Source: Candidatus Nanoarchaeia archaeon (GTDB lineage Archaea > Nanobdellota > Nanobdellia > Tiddalikarchaeales > Tiddalikarchaeaceae). From it: 5,073 nucleotides of DNA. The DNA lies in contig JAQVLH010000088.1 of the NCBI GenBank assembly GCA_028704265.1, positions 1 through 5,073 of the forward strand, written 5' to 3'. This document shows positions 1-4,723 of this stretch, one piece after another (positions within the stretch are counted from its first letter, which is position 1; the number at the start of each line of letters is the position of its first letter). The notes beneath the pieces were generated by a model. That model had not been told where the DNA came from. It did no database searches and saw only the letters and a program-made list of their open reading frames with translations. The position numbers were made by a program, and so were the translations under genes.

Positions 1-94
1 TCTTGTTGAATCATGCGGATTCAAAGTTATAGATTTGTTTACTGAAAAAAATAATACTACTTATTGGATTAATCTTTTTGCCATAAAAAAATGA
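1..94 (+). CDS. C-terminal end of a protein, possibly a SAM-dependent methyltransferase (5' partial)
   Basis: An open frame enters from the left edge and reads from position 2 to a TGA at 92-94, giving 30 residues. The visible tail contains GFKVIDLF, then about seven polar residues, then YWINLFAIKK. A 'GF-x-V' strand, a short loop and a final strand ending in a hydrophobic stretch plus Lys-Lys is how many class I SAM-dependent methyltransferases end, where the last antiparallel strand pair closes the Rossmann-like sheet. This is inferred from pattern only; the SAM-binding motifs lie outside the window. It could be another alpha/beta enzyme. It is followed by a gap of 78 bp before the most likely start of the next gene, which has its own TATA-like box, so the two genes are probably separately transcribed. 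Confidence 0.5.
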   Translation, partial: LVESCGFKVIDLFTEKNNTTYWINLFAIKK

Positions 95-141
95 TTAATA
101 GGCTACTAATAGATTAATAATATTATTTATTAATTCATAAA

Positions 142-150
142 ATATTTAAT
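142..150 (+). promoter_or_regulatory. TATA-box-like element upstream of amrS
   Basis: The sequence TATTTAA at 143-149 is centred about 27 bp upstream of the ATG at 173. The spacing matches the TTTAAA boxes of the other genes in this window and would put transcription initiation at or next to the start codon (leaderless mRNA). The background is very AT-rich, so the assignment rests on spacing rather than on sequence rarity. Confidence 0.4.
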
Positions 151-172
151 GAATCTATTATTAATAAAAACT

Positions 173-1162
173 ATGTCCATTAAGGACTGCATATTCTATA
201 AAAGTCTCAAAAATAAAGAAGTCAAATGTTTGGCATGCAATCATTATTGCATAATAAAAAATAATAATTTTGGAATATGTAAAGTAAGAAAAAATATTGA
301 AGGTAAATTATATTTAATGATTTACGGCAAAGTAATCTCGGAAAATATTGACCCTGTAGAAAAAAAGCCATTATATCATTTTATGCCAGGAACATTGGCT
401 TACTCAGTAGGCACAATAGGATGCAATTTCAAATGCAGCTTTTGCCAAAATTATGACATTTCTCAGGAATCAAATATTAAATTAGGAATTGATTTAACTC
501 CTATTGAAATTGTTAATAATGCAATAGGTAATGGATGTCAAAGCATTGCATACACCTACAATGAGCCGACAATTGCAATAGAATATTGGTTAGAAACCAT
601 GAAATTAGCAAAAAAAGAGGGAATAAAAAATATATTAGTAACAAATGGGTATATATCAAAAGAGGCTTTGAAAAAAATAAGCCCTTTTGTTGATGCAATG
701 AATATTGATATTAAATCTTTCAGTGAAAAATTTTACAATGAAACCTGCAAAGCAAAACTTAAACCAGTGCTTGAAACAATAAAATTGGCGCATAAACTGA
801 AAATATGGATTGAATTAACCACGTTAATAATACCTAATAAAAATGATTCAAAAAAAGAGATTGAAAATATTGCAAGATTTGTAAAAAGCGTTGACGAAAA
901 TATTCCTATGCATTTGTCAAGATATTTTCCCAGCTATAAAATGAAAGAAATACCAACTCCTCTTTCAACAATGAATGAAGCATATAAAATATGTAAAAAA
1001 ATATTAAAAAATGTTTATTTAGGAAATATAGGAGAAACAACAGATACGATATGCCAATTTTGCAAAAAAACAGTTATAAAAAGAATTGGCTATTCAATAA
1101 TACTTAATTTGGATAAAAATAAATGCAAAAATTGCAAAGAAAAAATAGGAGGAGTATTTTAA
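173..1162 (+). CDS. amrS: AmmeMemoRadiSam system radical SAM enzyme
   Basis: This is a radical SAM protein of the AmmeMemoRadiSam family, 329 residues from the chosen start. Such enzymes use a [4Fe-4S] cluster to cleave SAM into a 5'-deoxyadenosyl radical; the substrate of this family is not established. In this numbering, an N-terminal Cys set (C19, C22, C26, C36) begins the family's Cys-rich region. The CxxxCxxC cluster motif follows (C84, C88, C91, in GCNFKCSFCQN). Then come YTYNEPT near 127-133, TNGYIS near 157-162, NIDIKSF near 177-183 and HLSRYFPSYKM near 247-257. The C terminus has two CxxC pairs (C294/C297 and C318/C321), probably a zinc ribbon, and ends Gly-Gly-Val-Phe. An ATG at 149 would add eight residues (MNLLLIKT). 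I prefer 173 because family members usually begin just before the 'FY...K.V.C..C' segment and because a TATA-like box lies 27 bp upstream. Five bp separate its stop from the amrA ATG, so the two are probably cotranscribed. Confidence 0.93.
   Translation: MSIKDCIFYKSLKNKEVKCLACNHYCIIKNNNFGICKVRKNIEGKLYLMIYGKVISENIDPVEKKPLYHFMPGTLAYSVGTIGCNFKCSFCQNYDISQESNIKLGIDLTPIEIVNNAIGNGCQSIAYTYNEPTIAIEYWLETMKLAKKEGIKNILVTNGYISKEALKKISPFVDAMNIDIKSFSEKFYNETCKAKLKPVLETIKLAHKLKIWIELTTLIIPNKNDSKKEIENIARFVKSVDENIPMHLSRYFPSYKMKEIPTPLSTMNEAYKICKKILKNVYLGNIGETTDTICQFCKKTVIKRIGYSIILNLDKNKCKNCKEKIGGVF
1148..1154 (+). promoter_or_regulatory. Shine-Dalgarno-like GGAGGAG before amrA
   Basis: The GGAGGAG lies inside the last codons of amrS, where it encodes Gly-Gly-Val, and precedes the amrA ATG at 1168 with 13 nt between. 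A strong match to the anti-Shine-Dalgarno sequence supports ATG 1168 as the start, as expected for a downstream gene in an archaeal operon. The spacing is longer than the common 5-9 nt. The amrS C terminus ending 'GG-V/F' is also a family trait, so protein-level constraint could explain part of the match. Confidence 0.5.
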
Positions 1163-1167
1163 AAAAA

Positions 1168-1695
1168 ATGGAAATAACTGAGATTGCAAGAAAATCTTTA
1201 GAAAAATATTTTAACAATGAAAAATTTATGCCAAATGGCGAAGACAGAAAAAAGTATTATGAAAAAAAAGCTTGTTTTGTTACTTTAACTATTAATGGAA
1301 CCTTAAGAGGCTGCATCGGTTCTTTAACCGCAACAAAACCTTTATGGCAGGATATTGTTGATAATTCAATAAACGCAGCATTTAATGATTACAGATTTTC
1401 TCCTTTAACTAAAAATGAGCTTGATAAAATAAAAATAGAAGTATCAATATTAAGCCAGGCTATTCCATTATTATTTAAAACTCCATCTGAATTATTGCGT
1501 AAAATAAAAAAAGATTATGGATTAATAATTGAAAAAGATGGAATAAATGCCACCTTTTTGCCTCAAGTGTGGGAGCAAATAAAAGATAAAAAAATATTTT
1601 TGCAAGAATTAAGCCAAAAAGCCGGATTAAAAAAAGATGCATGGAAAACTTCCAAAATTTATTATTATACAGTATCTTTTGAAAAAGAAAAATAA
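1168..1695 (+). CDS. amrA: AMMECR1-domain protein (AmmeMemoRadiSam system protein A)
   Basis: A single AMMECR1 domain of 175 residues fills the protein, close to the usual size of stand-alone prokaryotic members. The diagnostic LRGCIGSL lies at about residues 46-53, followed by DYRFSPL at 74-80, an 'IEVSIL' strand near 90-95, GLIIEKDGINATFLPQVW at 118-135, and FLQELSQKAGLKKDAW at 144-159. The biochemical role of AMMECR1 proteins is not settled; the near-invariant LRGCIG segment is thought to form a functional surface. In prokaryotes the domain recurrently sits next to a radical SAM enzyme and a Memo-like protein; here the radical SAM gene is immediately upstream and Memo is missing from the window. 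The frame stays open upstream to an ATG at 1123 inside amrS, but the extra 15 residues (mostly Lys/Arg/Gln) do not belong to the domain, and GGAGGAG precedes ATG 1168. The stop codon abuts the stop of the convergent HAD gene with no spacer. Confidence 0.93.
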   Translation: MEITEIARKSLEKYFNNEKFMPNGEDRKKYYEKKACFVTLTINGTLRGCIGSLTATKPLWQDIVDNSINAAFNDYRFSPLTKNELDKIKIEVSILSQAIPLLFKTPSELLRKIKKDYGLIIEKDGINATFLPQVWEQIKDKKIFLQELSQKAGLKKDAWKTSKIYYYTVSFEKEK

Positions 1696-2322
1696 TTAAA
1701 TTTTTACTTCAGACAAATCATTAAAACATTCAGCAACTTTTTTTAGCTCATTAGCATAATCGCTTTTTGATAGCACAGCAATAAATCTAACATTTGCTTT
1801 TTTTGCAGATAAATAATCATAAATAGAATCCCCAATCATCACGCAATTTTTTTTTTCATAATTTAATTCTTTAATAATTTTATTAATCATTTCAGGGTCA
1901 GGTTTTGCGTTTTTAACATCACTAGCAGTAATAACTTTTTTAAAAAAATTAATAATTTTTAATTCCTCAATAGTCTTATAAGTAAATAATTTTGAAGAAT
2001 TAGTAGCAAGAGCCAAATCATGTTTTTTAAAATTATCTTTTAAAAATTTTTTTGCGCCATTAATAAATTTAACCTTATCAAATTCTTCAGATATACTAAT
2101 ACTTTTAACATCATTAGAAATTTGTTTAACCTCTTCAAAAGAAATTTTTGGCAAAACCCCTTTAATAATTTCTGTTCCTGACATTCCGAATCTGCTTTTT
2201 ATTTCTTTTTTTTGAAGAAAGCTTAATTTATGCCCTTTTCTATTAATTGCTTTAACAAAGCTATTAAAATGAGCAGTTTCGCTATTAATAAGAGTTCCAT
2301 CTAAATCTAAAATAATAAGCAT
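1696..2322 (-). CDS. HAD-superfamily hydrolase (phosphoglycolate phosphatase / beta-phosphoglucomutase-like)
   Basis: This 208-residue protein has all four HAD motifs in order. Motif I is LDLDGTLINSE at 5-15, with nucleophile D6 and acid/base D8. Motif II is ATNSS at 106-110. Motif III is K140 in NAKPDPE. Motif IV is MIGDSIYD at 162-169, with Mg-binding D165 and D169. The stretch between motif I and about residue 85 is the helical C1 cap typical of the Gph/PgmB subfamily. It most likely hydrolyses a small phosphate ester in the cytoplasm; phosphoglycolate is a candidate but the substrate cannot be read from sequence. It starts 6 bp after the PAC2 stop on the same strand, with a weak GGATGA upstream that overlaps the PAC2 stop, indicating translational linkage within one transcript. 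No functional connection between the two products is evident beyond co-expression. Confidence 0.92.
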   Translation of the reverse strand: MLIILDLDGTLINSETAHFNSFVKAINRKGHKLSFLQKKEIKSRFGMSGTEIIKGVLPKISFEEVKQISNDVKSISISEEFDKVKFINGAKKFLKDNFKKHDLALATNSSKLFTYKTIEELKIINFFKKVITASDVKNAKPDPEMINKIIKELNYEKKNCVMIGDSIYDYLSAKKANVRFIAVLSKSDYANELKKVAECFNDLSEVKI

Positions 2323-2328
2323 ATTTGC

Positions 2329-3075
2329 TCATCCATAAAGAATTTTAGAATTATCATTTTCTTCTTTTTTGAATCTTGATAAGCTTGACATTATATCCTT
2401 CACTTTTTTATCAACATCCAATCCTTTCTTGTCTAATTCTTTAGTGTTAATTTCAATTTTTAAAATATCAGCTAATTTTTTTAAAATAGCACTTGCAGCT
2501 GAAGCATCAGGCAAATTAATATGGCTTTCAGCCATTAAAGCATAGCCTGTAAAACCATTTTGAATAGTGGATAATAATACGCTTCCGGCAACCCCTAAAA
2601 TTGCGCCATTTCCAATAACTTCAACTTTATTATCATTTAAATATTTTTTAATTTTTTCATTTGTAGGCACTCCAAAAATTTTGGAATGATTAGGCTGCTC
2701 ATCTTTAGTAACTAATCCTTCTAACACAATTATATCTTTAGATTTGAATTTGTTCATTAAATCAATAATATCATGGCTCATTTCAAAAGCGAATTCGCTG
2801 CTAACAGGAACTTCACTGCTGATAATTATAATATTTTTCTTCTTCTGATAATAAATCCTTATTGGAAAAGTTAAAGTGCTATTATTTAATATAGCAATAG
2901 GAGGTAAATATTCTGATTCAATATGTCCAATTAATTCGCATTCTAATGCCTCAGCTAAATGCTGGGAAGCTAAAGTTCCAACCATTCCAACTCCCTGAAA
3001 ACCTATAATAAACAAGGGATTAGTAATCTTCTTTTTGGAATCAAGAACTATTTTAATTCTATCTCTAATAGTCAT
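2329..3075 (-). CDS. PAC2-family proteasome assembly chaperone/activator-like protein (PbaA/PbaB-like)
   Basis: The 248-residue product is a full-length PAC2-family protein, related to eukaryotic proteasome-assembly chaperones and archaeal PbaA/PbaB. The glycine-rich segment IIGFQGVGMVGTLASQHLAE lies at 23-42, ESEYLPPIAI at 53-62, FPIRIYY at 70-76, a second glycine loop (GAILGVAGSVLL) at 157-168, and ESHINLPDASAASAILKKLA at 183-202. A charged, probably helical tail covers about 211-238. The last residues are KILYG; Leu-Tyr-Gly at the extreme C terminus fits the hydrophobic-Tyr-any (HbYX) motif used by proteasome activators, including archaeal PbaB, to dock into the 20S alpha-ring pockets. Whether this copy acts as an activator is inferred. 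The ATG at 3075 is secure because an in-frame TAA lies two codons upstream. No membrane segment is apparent. The HAD gene follows after 6 bp, so both probably share the promoter in the 136-bp divergent gap. Confidence 0.92.
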   Translation of the reverse strand: MTIRDRIKIVLDSKKKITNPLFIIGFQGVGMVGTLASQHLAEALECELIGHIESEYLPPIAILNNSTLTFPIRIYYQKKKNIIIISSEVPVSSEFAFEMSHDIIDLMNKFKSKDIIVLEGLVTKDEQPNHSKIFGVPTNEKIKKYLNDNKVEVIGNGAILGVAGSVLLSTIQNGFTGYALMAESHINLPDASAASAILKKLADILKIEINTKELDKKGLDVDKKVKDIMSSLSRFKKEENDNSKILYG

Positions 3076-3088
3076 AAATTTTTATATA

Positions 3089-3105
3089 CTCCTATTCTTT
3101 TTAAG
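3089..3105 (-). promoter_or_regulatory. Promoter/translation signals of the PAC2-HAD operon (TATA-like CTTAAAAAG and AGGAG)
   Basis: On the minus strand, CTTAAAAAG (3105-3097) is centred 26 bp upstream of the ATG, which would give a leaderless transcript. AGGAG (3093-3089) lies between that box and the ATG with 13 nt to the start. If the box is the real TATA element, the AGGAG is not in the mRNA; if transcription starts further upstream, AGGAG could act as a distant Shine-Dalgarno site. Sequence alone does not decide between them. Confidence 0.35.
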
Positions 3106-3177
3106 GGTTTTGAGATAATTTTCTTAATTTTTTTTTTAATTTACTAATTTTGGAATATAATAATTATATAACAAGTA

Positions 3178-3187
3178 TTTATTTAAA
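3178..3187 (+). promoter_or_regulatory. TATA box of the 111-residue gene
   Basis: TTTATTTAAA carries a TTTAAA core (3182-3187) centred about 27 bp upstream of the ATG at 3212. The spacing matches a leaderless archaeal promoter and the other TTTAAA boxes in this window. A perfect 9-bp inverted repeat fills the space between this box and the ATG. Confidence 0.5.
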
Positions 3188-3191
3188 CAAT

Positions 3192-3211
3192 AAAAATTAT
3201 TTATAATTTTT
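3192..3211. repeat. 9-bp inverted repeat abutting the start codon at 3212
   Basis: AAAAATTAT (3192-3200) and ATAATTTTT (3203-3211) are perfect reverse complements separated by TT, and the right arm ends at the base before the ATG. It overlaps the expected transcription start, where a repressor site could sit. Because the arms contain only A and T in an AT-rich genome, chance formation is quite possible. Confidence 0.45.
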
Positions 3212-3547
3212 ATGAGCTTAAATTCTTACACTGCAAAATATGAAATAAACGGAGGAGCAAGCGAAGGCTTCGGTTTAAAAACACCATTAACTGAAATTCA
3301 AGAAAAAATTTTTCAAGCAACACCAGAAAATGCTTATTTAGAAGCAATGTATACTGCAAGATTGCTTGCTGAAAATTATTTAAGTAATCCTGAAACAAAA
3401 AAAACAACAGTAAAACTTCTTGAACTTTACGGACCTAAAGGCAAAATAGAAATAAAAGAAAAATTATTAGAAACTCATTGCTCAACTTTTGAACACCTAA
3501 TAAACTGCCATTTTTCAAGGGAAGAATATTATAATATATTAAAATAA
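3212..3547 (+). CDS. Hypothetical protein, 111 residues, soluble
   Basis: I do not recognise this protein family. The product has no obvious signal peptide or membrane segment and is rich in charged residues. Residues 1-22 contain a short strand-like stretch (YTAKYEI) followed by a Gly/Ser-rich turn (NGGASEGFG). Residues 26-60 look helical (TEIQEKIFQ, then EAMYTARLLAENYL), and 64-90 form another likely helix region. Near the C terminus, H89-C90, H95 and C99-H100 cluster within 12 residues, which could bind a metal but is not a named motif. Evidence that it is a real gene: an ATG with a well-spaced TATA box, a divergent position relative to PAC2, codon use like its neighbours, and an isolated coding block between regulatory regions. 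It appears monocistronic, since the next feature, a tRNA, is on the other strand. Confidence 0.75.
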   Translation: MSLNSYTAKYEINGGASEGFGLKTPLTEIQEKIFQATPENAYLEAMYTARLLAENYLSNPETKKTTVKLLELYGPKGKIEIKEKLLETHCSTFEHLINCHFSREEYYNILK

Positions 3548-3574
3548 TTTTTGCATTTTAAATAAAGTTAATTT

Positions 3575-3645
3575 TGCATCGGCCGAGATTCGAACTCGGG
3601 TCCTCAGCTTGGAAGGCTAAGATACTACCACTAAGCCACCGCTGC
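3575..3645 (-). tRNA. tRNA-Gly, anticodon TCC
   Basis: A cloverleaf can be drawn on the minus strand. The acceptor strands are GCAGCGG (3645-3639) and CCGATGC (3582-3576), with A at 3575 as the discriminator. The anticodon stem is TTAGC/GCTGA with loop CTTCCAA, giving anticodon TCC at 3613-3611. The variable loop is GGAC and the T arm is a perfect CCGAG-TTCGAAT-CTCGG. T8, A14, G15, G18-G19, A21, C48 and the T-loop consensus are present. No CCA is encoded, as in many archaeal tRNA genes. Oddities: the fourth acceptor pair is G4-A69, the D stem (GCTT with GTAT) has C-A and T-T mismatches plus two G-T pairs, and GGCTTAG can instead pair with CTTAGCC (6 of 7). Identity as Gly(TCC) is strong; full functionality is less certain. 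No intron is seen. Confidence 0.88.
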
Positions 3646-3673
3646 AGGTATATTATTATTAGAAAATGAGAGA

Positions 3674-3679
3674 TTTAAA
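3674..3679 (-). promoter_or_regulatory. TATA box of the tRNA-Gly gene
   Basis: TTTAAA (palindromic, read on the minus strand) is centred about 31 bp upstream of the mature tRNA 5' end at 3645. This would place transcription start around 3650, leaving a short 5' leader for RNase P. The box lies in the 59-bp gap downstream of the 101-residue gene, so the tRNA likely has its own promoter rather than depending on read-through. Confidence 0.45.
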
Positions 3680-3704
3680 AAATTAACTAATTCAATAAAA
3701 TTCA

Positions 3705-4010
3705 TTATATAAATGTTATATCTTCAAGAGTATCTCCAAATTGTTCATATTTTTTTTTGGCAGCTTTGTTTTGTTTTCTTTCAGAAAAGTATTTCTTAAG
3801 CTCATTTTTGTAGATTTTACCATAATAATTAAATAAAGCTGCAGTTATTGTTAAACCCATAATATCTGATATTCTATATTGTCCAATAATTTCAATATTA
3901 TATATATCAAAAGGAAAATTACTATGATAAGTAATACAACTAATAGCGCTTATCAATCCCAATCCTGAATTTCTTATAAATTTTTTGTCTTCAATAGTCA
4001 GTTTTTCCAT
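3705..4010 (-). CDS. Hypothetical small protein, 101 residues, two moderately hydrophobic segments
   Basis: I do not recognise the family. Two hydrophobic stretches are visible: about 15-28 (SGLGLISAISCITY) and about 48-63 (SDIMGLTITAALFNYY). They are joined by an aromatic, polar linker, HSNFPFDIYNIEIIGQYRI. The second is followed by a strongly basic region (about 65-88, many Lys with KKYFSERKQ and KAAKKK) and a short acidic tail (GDTLEDITFI). This could be a small membrane-associated hairpin with a basic cytoplasmic tail, but both segments are short and broken for transmembrane helices, so a soluble helical protein is also possible. The ATG at 4010 sits 20 nt from one arm of a perfect inverted repeat containing a TTTAAA box, exactly mirroring the divergent gene at 4107. 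The tRNA-Gly lies downstream on the same strand. Confidence 0.75.
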   Translation of the reverse strand: MEKLTIEDKKFIRNSGLGLISAISCITYHSNFPFDIYNIEIIGQYRISDIMGLTITAALFNYYGKIYKNELKKYFSERKQNKAAKKKYEQFGDTLEDITFI

Positions 4011-4030
4011 AATAAATTAAAGAGAAAAAA

Positions 4031-4086
4031 CTATTTTTAAACATTGTTATTATATTTGAATTTTTTTTAAAAATGTTTAAAAATAG
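4031..4086. promoter_or_regulatory. Symmetric divergent promoters forming a 15-bp inverted repeat
   Basis: CTATTTTTAAACATT (4031-4045) and AATGTTTAAAAATAG (4072-4086) are perfect reverse complements with a 26-bp spacer. Each arm carries a TTTAAA core centred about 28 bp upstream of the ATG it faces: 4010 on the minus strand and 4107 on the plus strand. Exactly 20 nt separate each arm from its ATG. This is best read as two copies of one archaeal promoter (TATA box plus flanking bases) driving divergent, probably leaderless, transcripts. The flanking bases conserved beyond the TATA core could instead belong to a regulator site; no regulator is identifiable here. Confidence 0.65.
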
Positions 4087-4106
4087 AATAATTTTTTTAA
4101 AATAAT

Positions 4107-4643
4107 ATGATAACTGGATTAATAGAAGATGGAGGAAAAGAATACTTAATTCAAAAAGATGGTTTTGACAAAACATGCCGATTATGCGCTTTTTACAATT
4201 GCTTAATAGATTTAGGTTTGGTTTCATTGCAATATGCAGAAAAAAGAGTTGAAGAATTATCTAATAATTTTGATTCAAATTTAAATTTAATTGATAAAAA
4301 TCTTTATCCAGAATCTTCAATTAAAAATAAAAGTATTAAGTATTCAGAAATGCCAAAATTAGCAGAGATAGAAAAAGGAATAAAAATGGAAAAAAAAGAA
4401 TTTGAAAATATAAAAGGATTAGAGTTAATCCTTGCTGATATTGATGAAAAAGGAGGAAATTTAATAATAAATTATTCCGGACATGCATCAATGATAAGAG
4501 AATATAATCCTGCTGCAAAAATAGCAATAGTCATTGATTCAACTTCTGCACAAAAAATAAAATATACTGTTTCTCAACTTTTTCATCAAATAAAAGATTT
4601 GGATGAAAAAAACTCTTTTTTTTATCTTGTAAGAAAAAAGTAA
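4107..4643 (+). CDS. Hypothetical protein, possible papain/C39-like cysteine protease fold (paralog 1, complete)
   Basis: A 178-residue protein with no close family that I recognise. A possible cysteine-protease triad can be read. C24 lies in CRLCAFYNCL, where A28 is at Cys+4 and N31 at Cys+7, the same spacing as in the CGPAALAN-type nucleophile helix of papain/C39-like enzymes. H126 lies in SGHASMI and D144 in AIVIDST, 18 residues after the His as in the His-to-Asp strand pair of that fold. Q16 could be an oxyanion residue, but its spacing is not typical. The usual Gly after the catalytic Cys is Arg here. Alternatively C24 and C27 form a CxxC metal or disulfide pair. No signal peptide or membrane segment is apparent. 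Residues 76-92 (SIKYSEMPKLAEIEKGI) are nearly identical in the downstream paralog at 4724. The ATG is set by a TTTAAA box 28 bp upstream and by alignment with the paralog's start. Confidence 0.85.
   Translation: MITGLIEDGGKEYLIQKDGFDKTCRLCAFYNCLIDLGLVSLQYAEKRVEELSNNFDSNLNLIDKNLYPESSIKNKSIKYSEMPKLAEIEKGIKMEKKEFENIKGLELILADIDEKGGNLIINYSGHASMIREYNPAAKIAIVIDSTSAQKIKYTVSQLFHQIKDLDEKNSFFYLVRKK
4350..4379 (+). repeat. 30-bp identical block shared with the downstream paralog
   Basis: Positions 4350-4379 are identical to 4964-4993 and encode MPKLAEIEKG in both tandem genes. Surrounding sequence is also similar (for example 4334-4347 with 4948-4961), and the first 17 bases of both genes are identical. 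This is direct evidence of tandem duplication, with the central block either under strong constraint or homogenised by gene conversion. Confidence 0.85.
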
Positions 4644-4648
4644 TTAAA

Positions 4649-4674
4649 CATTATTGCTAATAATGCATTTTTTT
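4649..4674 (+). terminator. Hairpin followed by a T7 tract after paralog 1
   Basis: CATTATT (4649-4655) pairs with AATAATG (4659-4665) around the loop GCT, and a run of seven T follows at 4668-4674. It begins 5 bp after the stop codon. Archaeal termination depends mainly on T tracts; the AT-rich stem is weak and may contribute little. It separates paralog 1 from the promoter of paralog 2, suggesting that the two genes are transcribed separately. Confidence 0.5.
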
Positions 4675-4692
4675 AAATTATTACTATAAATC

Positions 4693-4701
4693 TTTTTAAA
4701 T
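4693..4701 (+). promoter_or_regulatory. TATA box of paralog 2
   Basis: TTTTTAAAT contains TTTAAA (4695-4700) centred about 26 bp upstream of the ATG at 4724. The 32 bp up to the ATG align well, with one gap, to the 33 bp upstream of the ATG at 4107, including a second TTTAA about 8-12 bases before the ATG. The promoter was therefore duplicated together with the gene and retained. Confidence 0.55.
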
Positions 4702-4723
4702 AAAATAATTTCTTTAAAATTAT

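Noticed and set aside
149..172. Alternative amrS start at ATG 149
   Set aside because: The eight extra residues are not part of the family N terminus, and the TATA-like box at 143-149 would overlap this start. It cannot be fully excluded.
513..698. Minus-strand open frame of 61 codons inside amrS
   Set aside because: It lies entirely antisense to a confidently identified gene; its Leu/His/Phe-rich composition is the usual shadow of an AT-rich coding strand.
1123..1167. Alternative amrA start at ATG 1123 overlapping amrS by 40 bp
   Set aside because: The added residues are a basic stretch outside the AMMECR1 domain, and GGAGGAG precedes the ATG at 1168.
3128..3137. T10 run in the PAC2/111-residue gene gap as a terminator
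   Set aside because: No rightward gene ends just before it; it lies between two divergent promoters, so it is more likely AT-rich spacer.
3210..3407. Minus-strand open frame of 65 codons overlapping the 111-residue gene
   Set aside because: Its Leu/Phe-rich sequence looks like antisense of helical coding, and the + strand gene has a well-placed promoter.
3991..4227. Minus-strand open frame of 78 codons spanning the divergent promoter
   Set aside because: It crosses the inverted-repeat promoter region and the start of a duplicated gene, and has no promoter of its own; the frame at 4010-3705 is better supported.
4336..4527. Minus-strand open frame of 63 codons, very hydrophobic
   Set aside because: It is antisense to paralog 1; the hydrophobicity comes from Lys/Glu codons read backwards as Phe/Leu.
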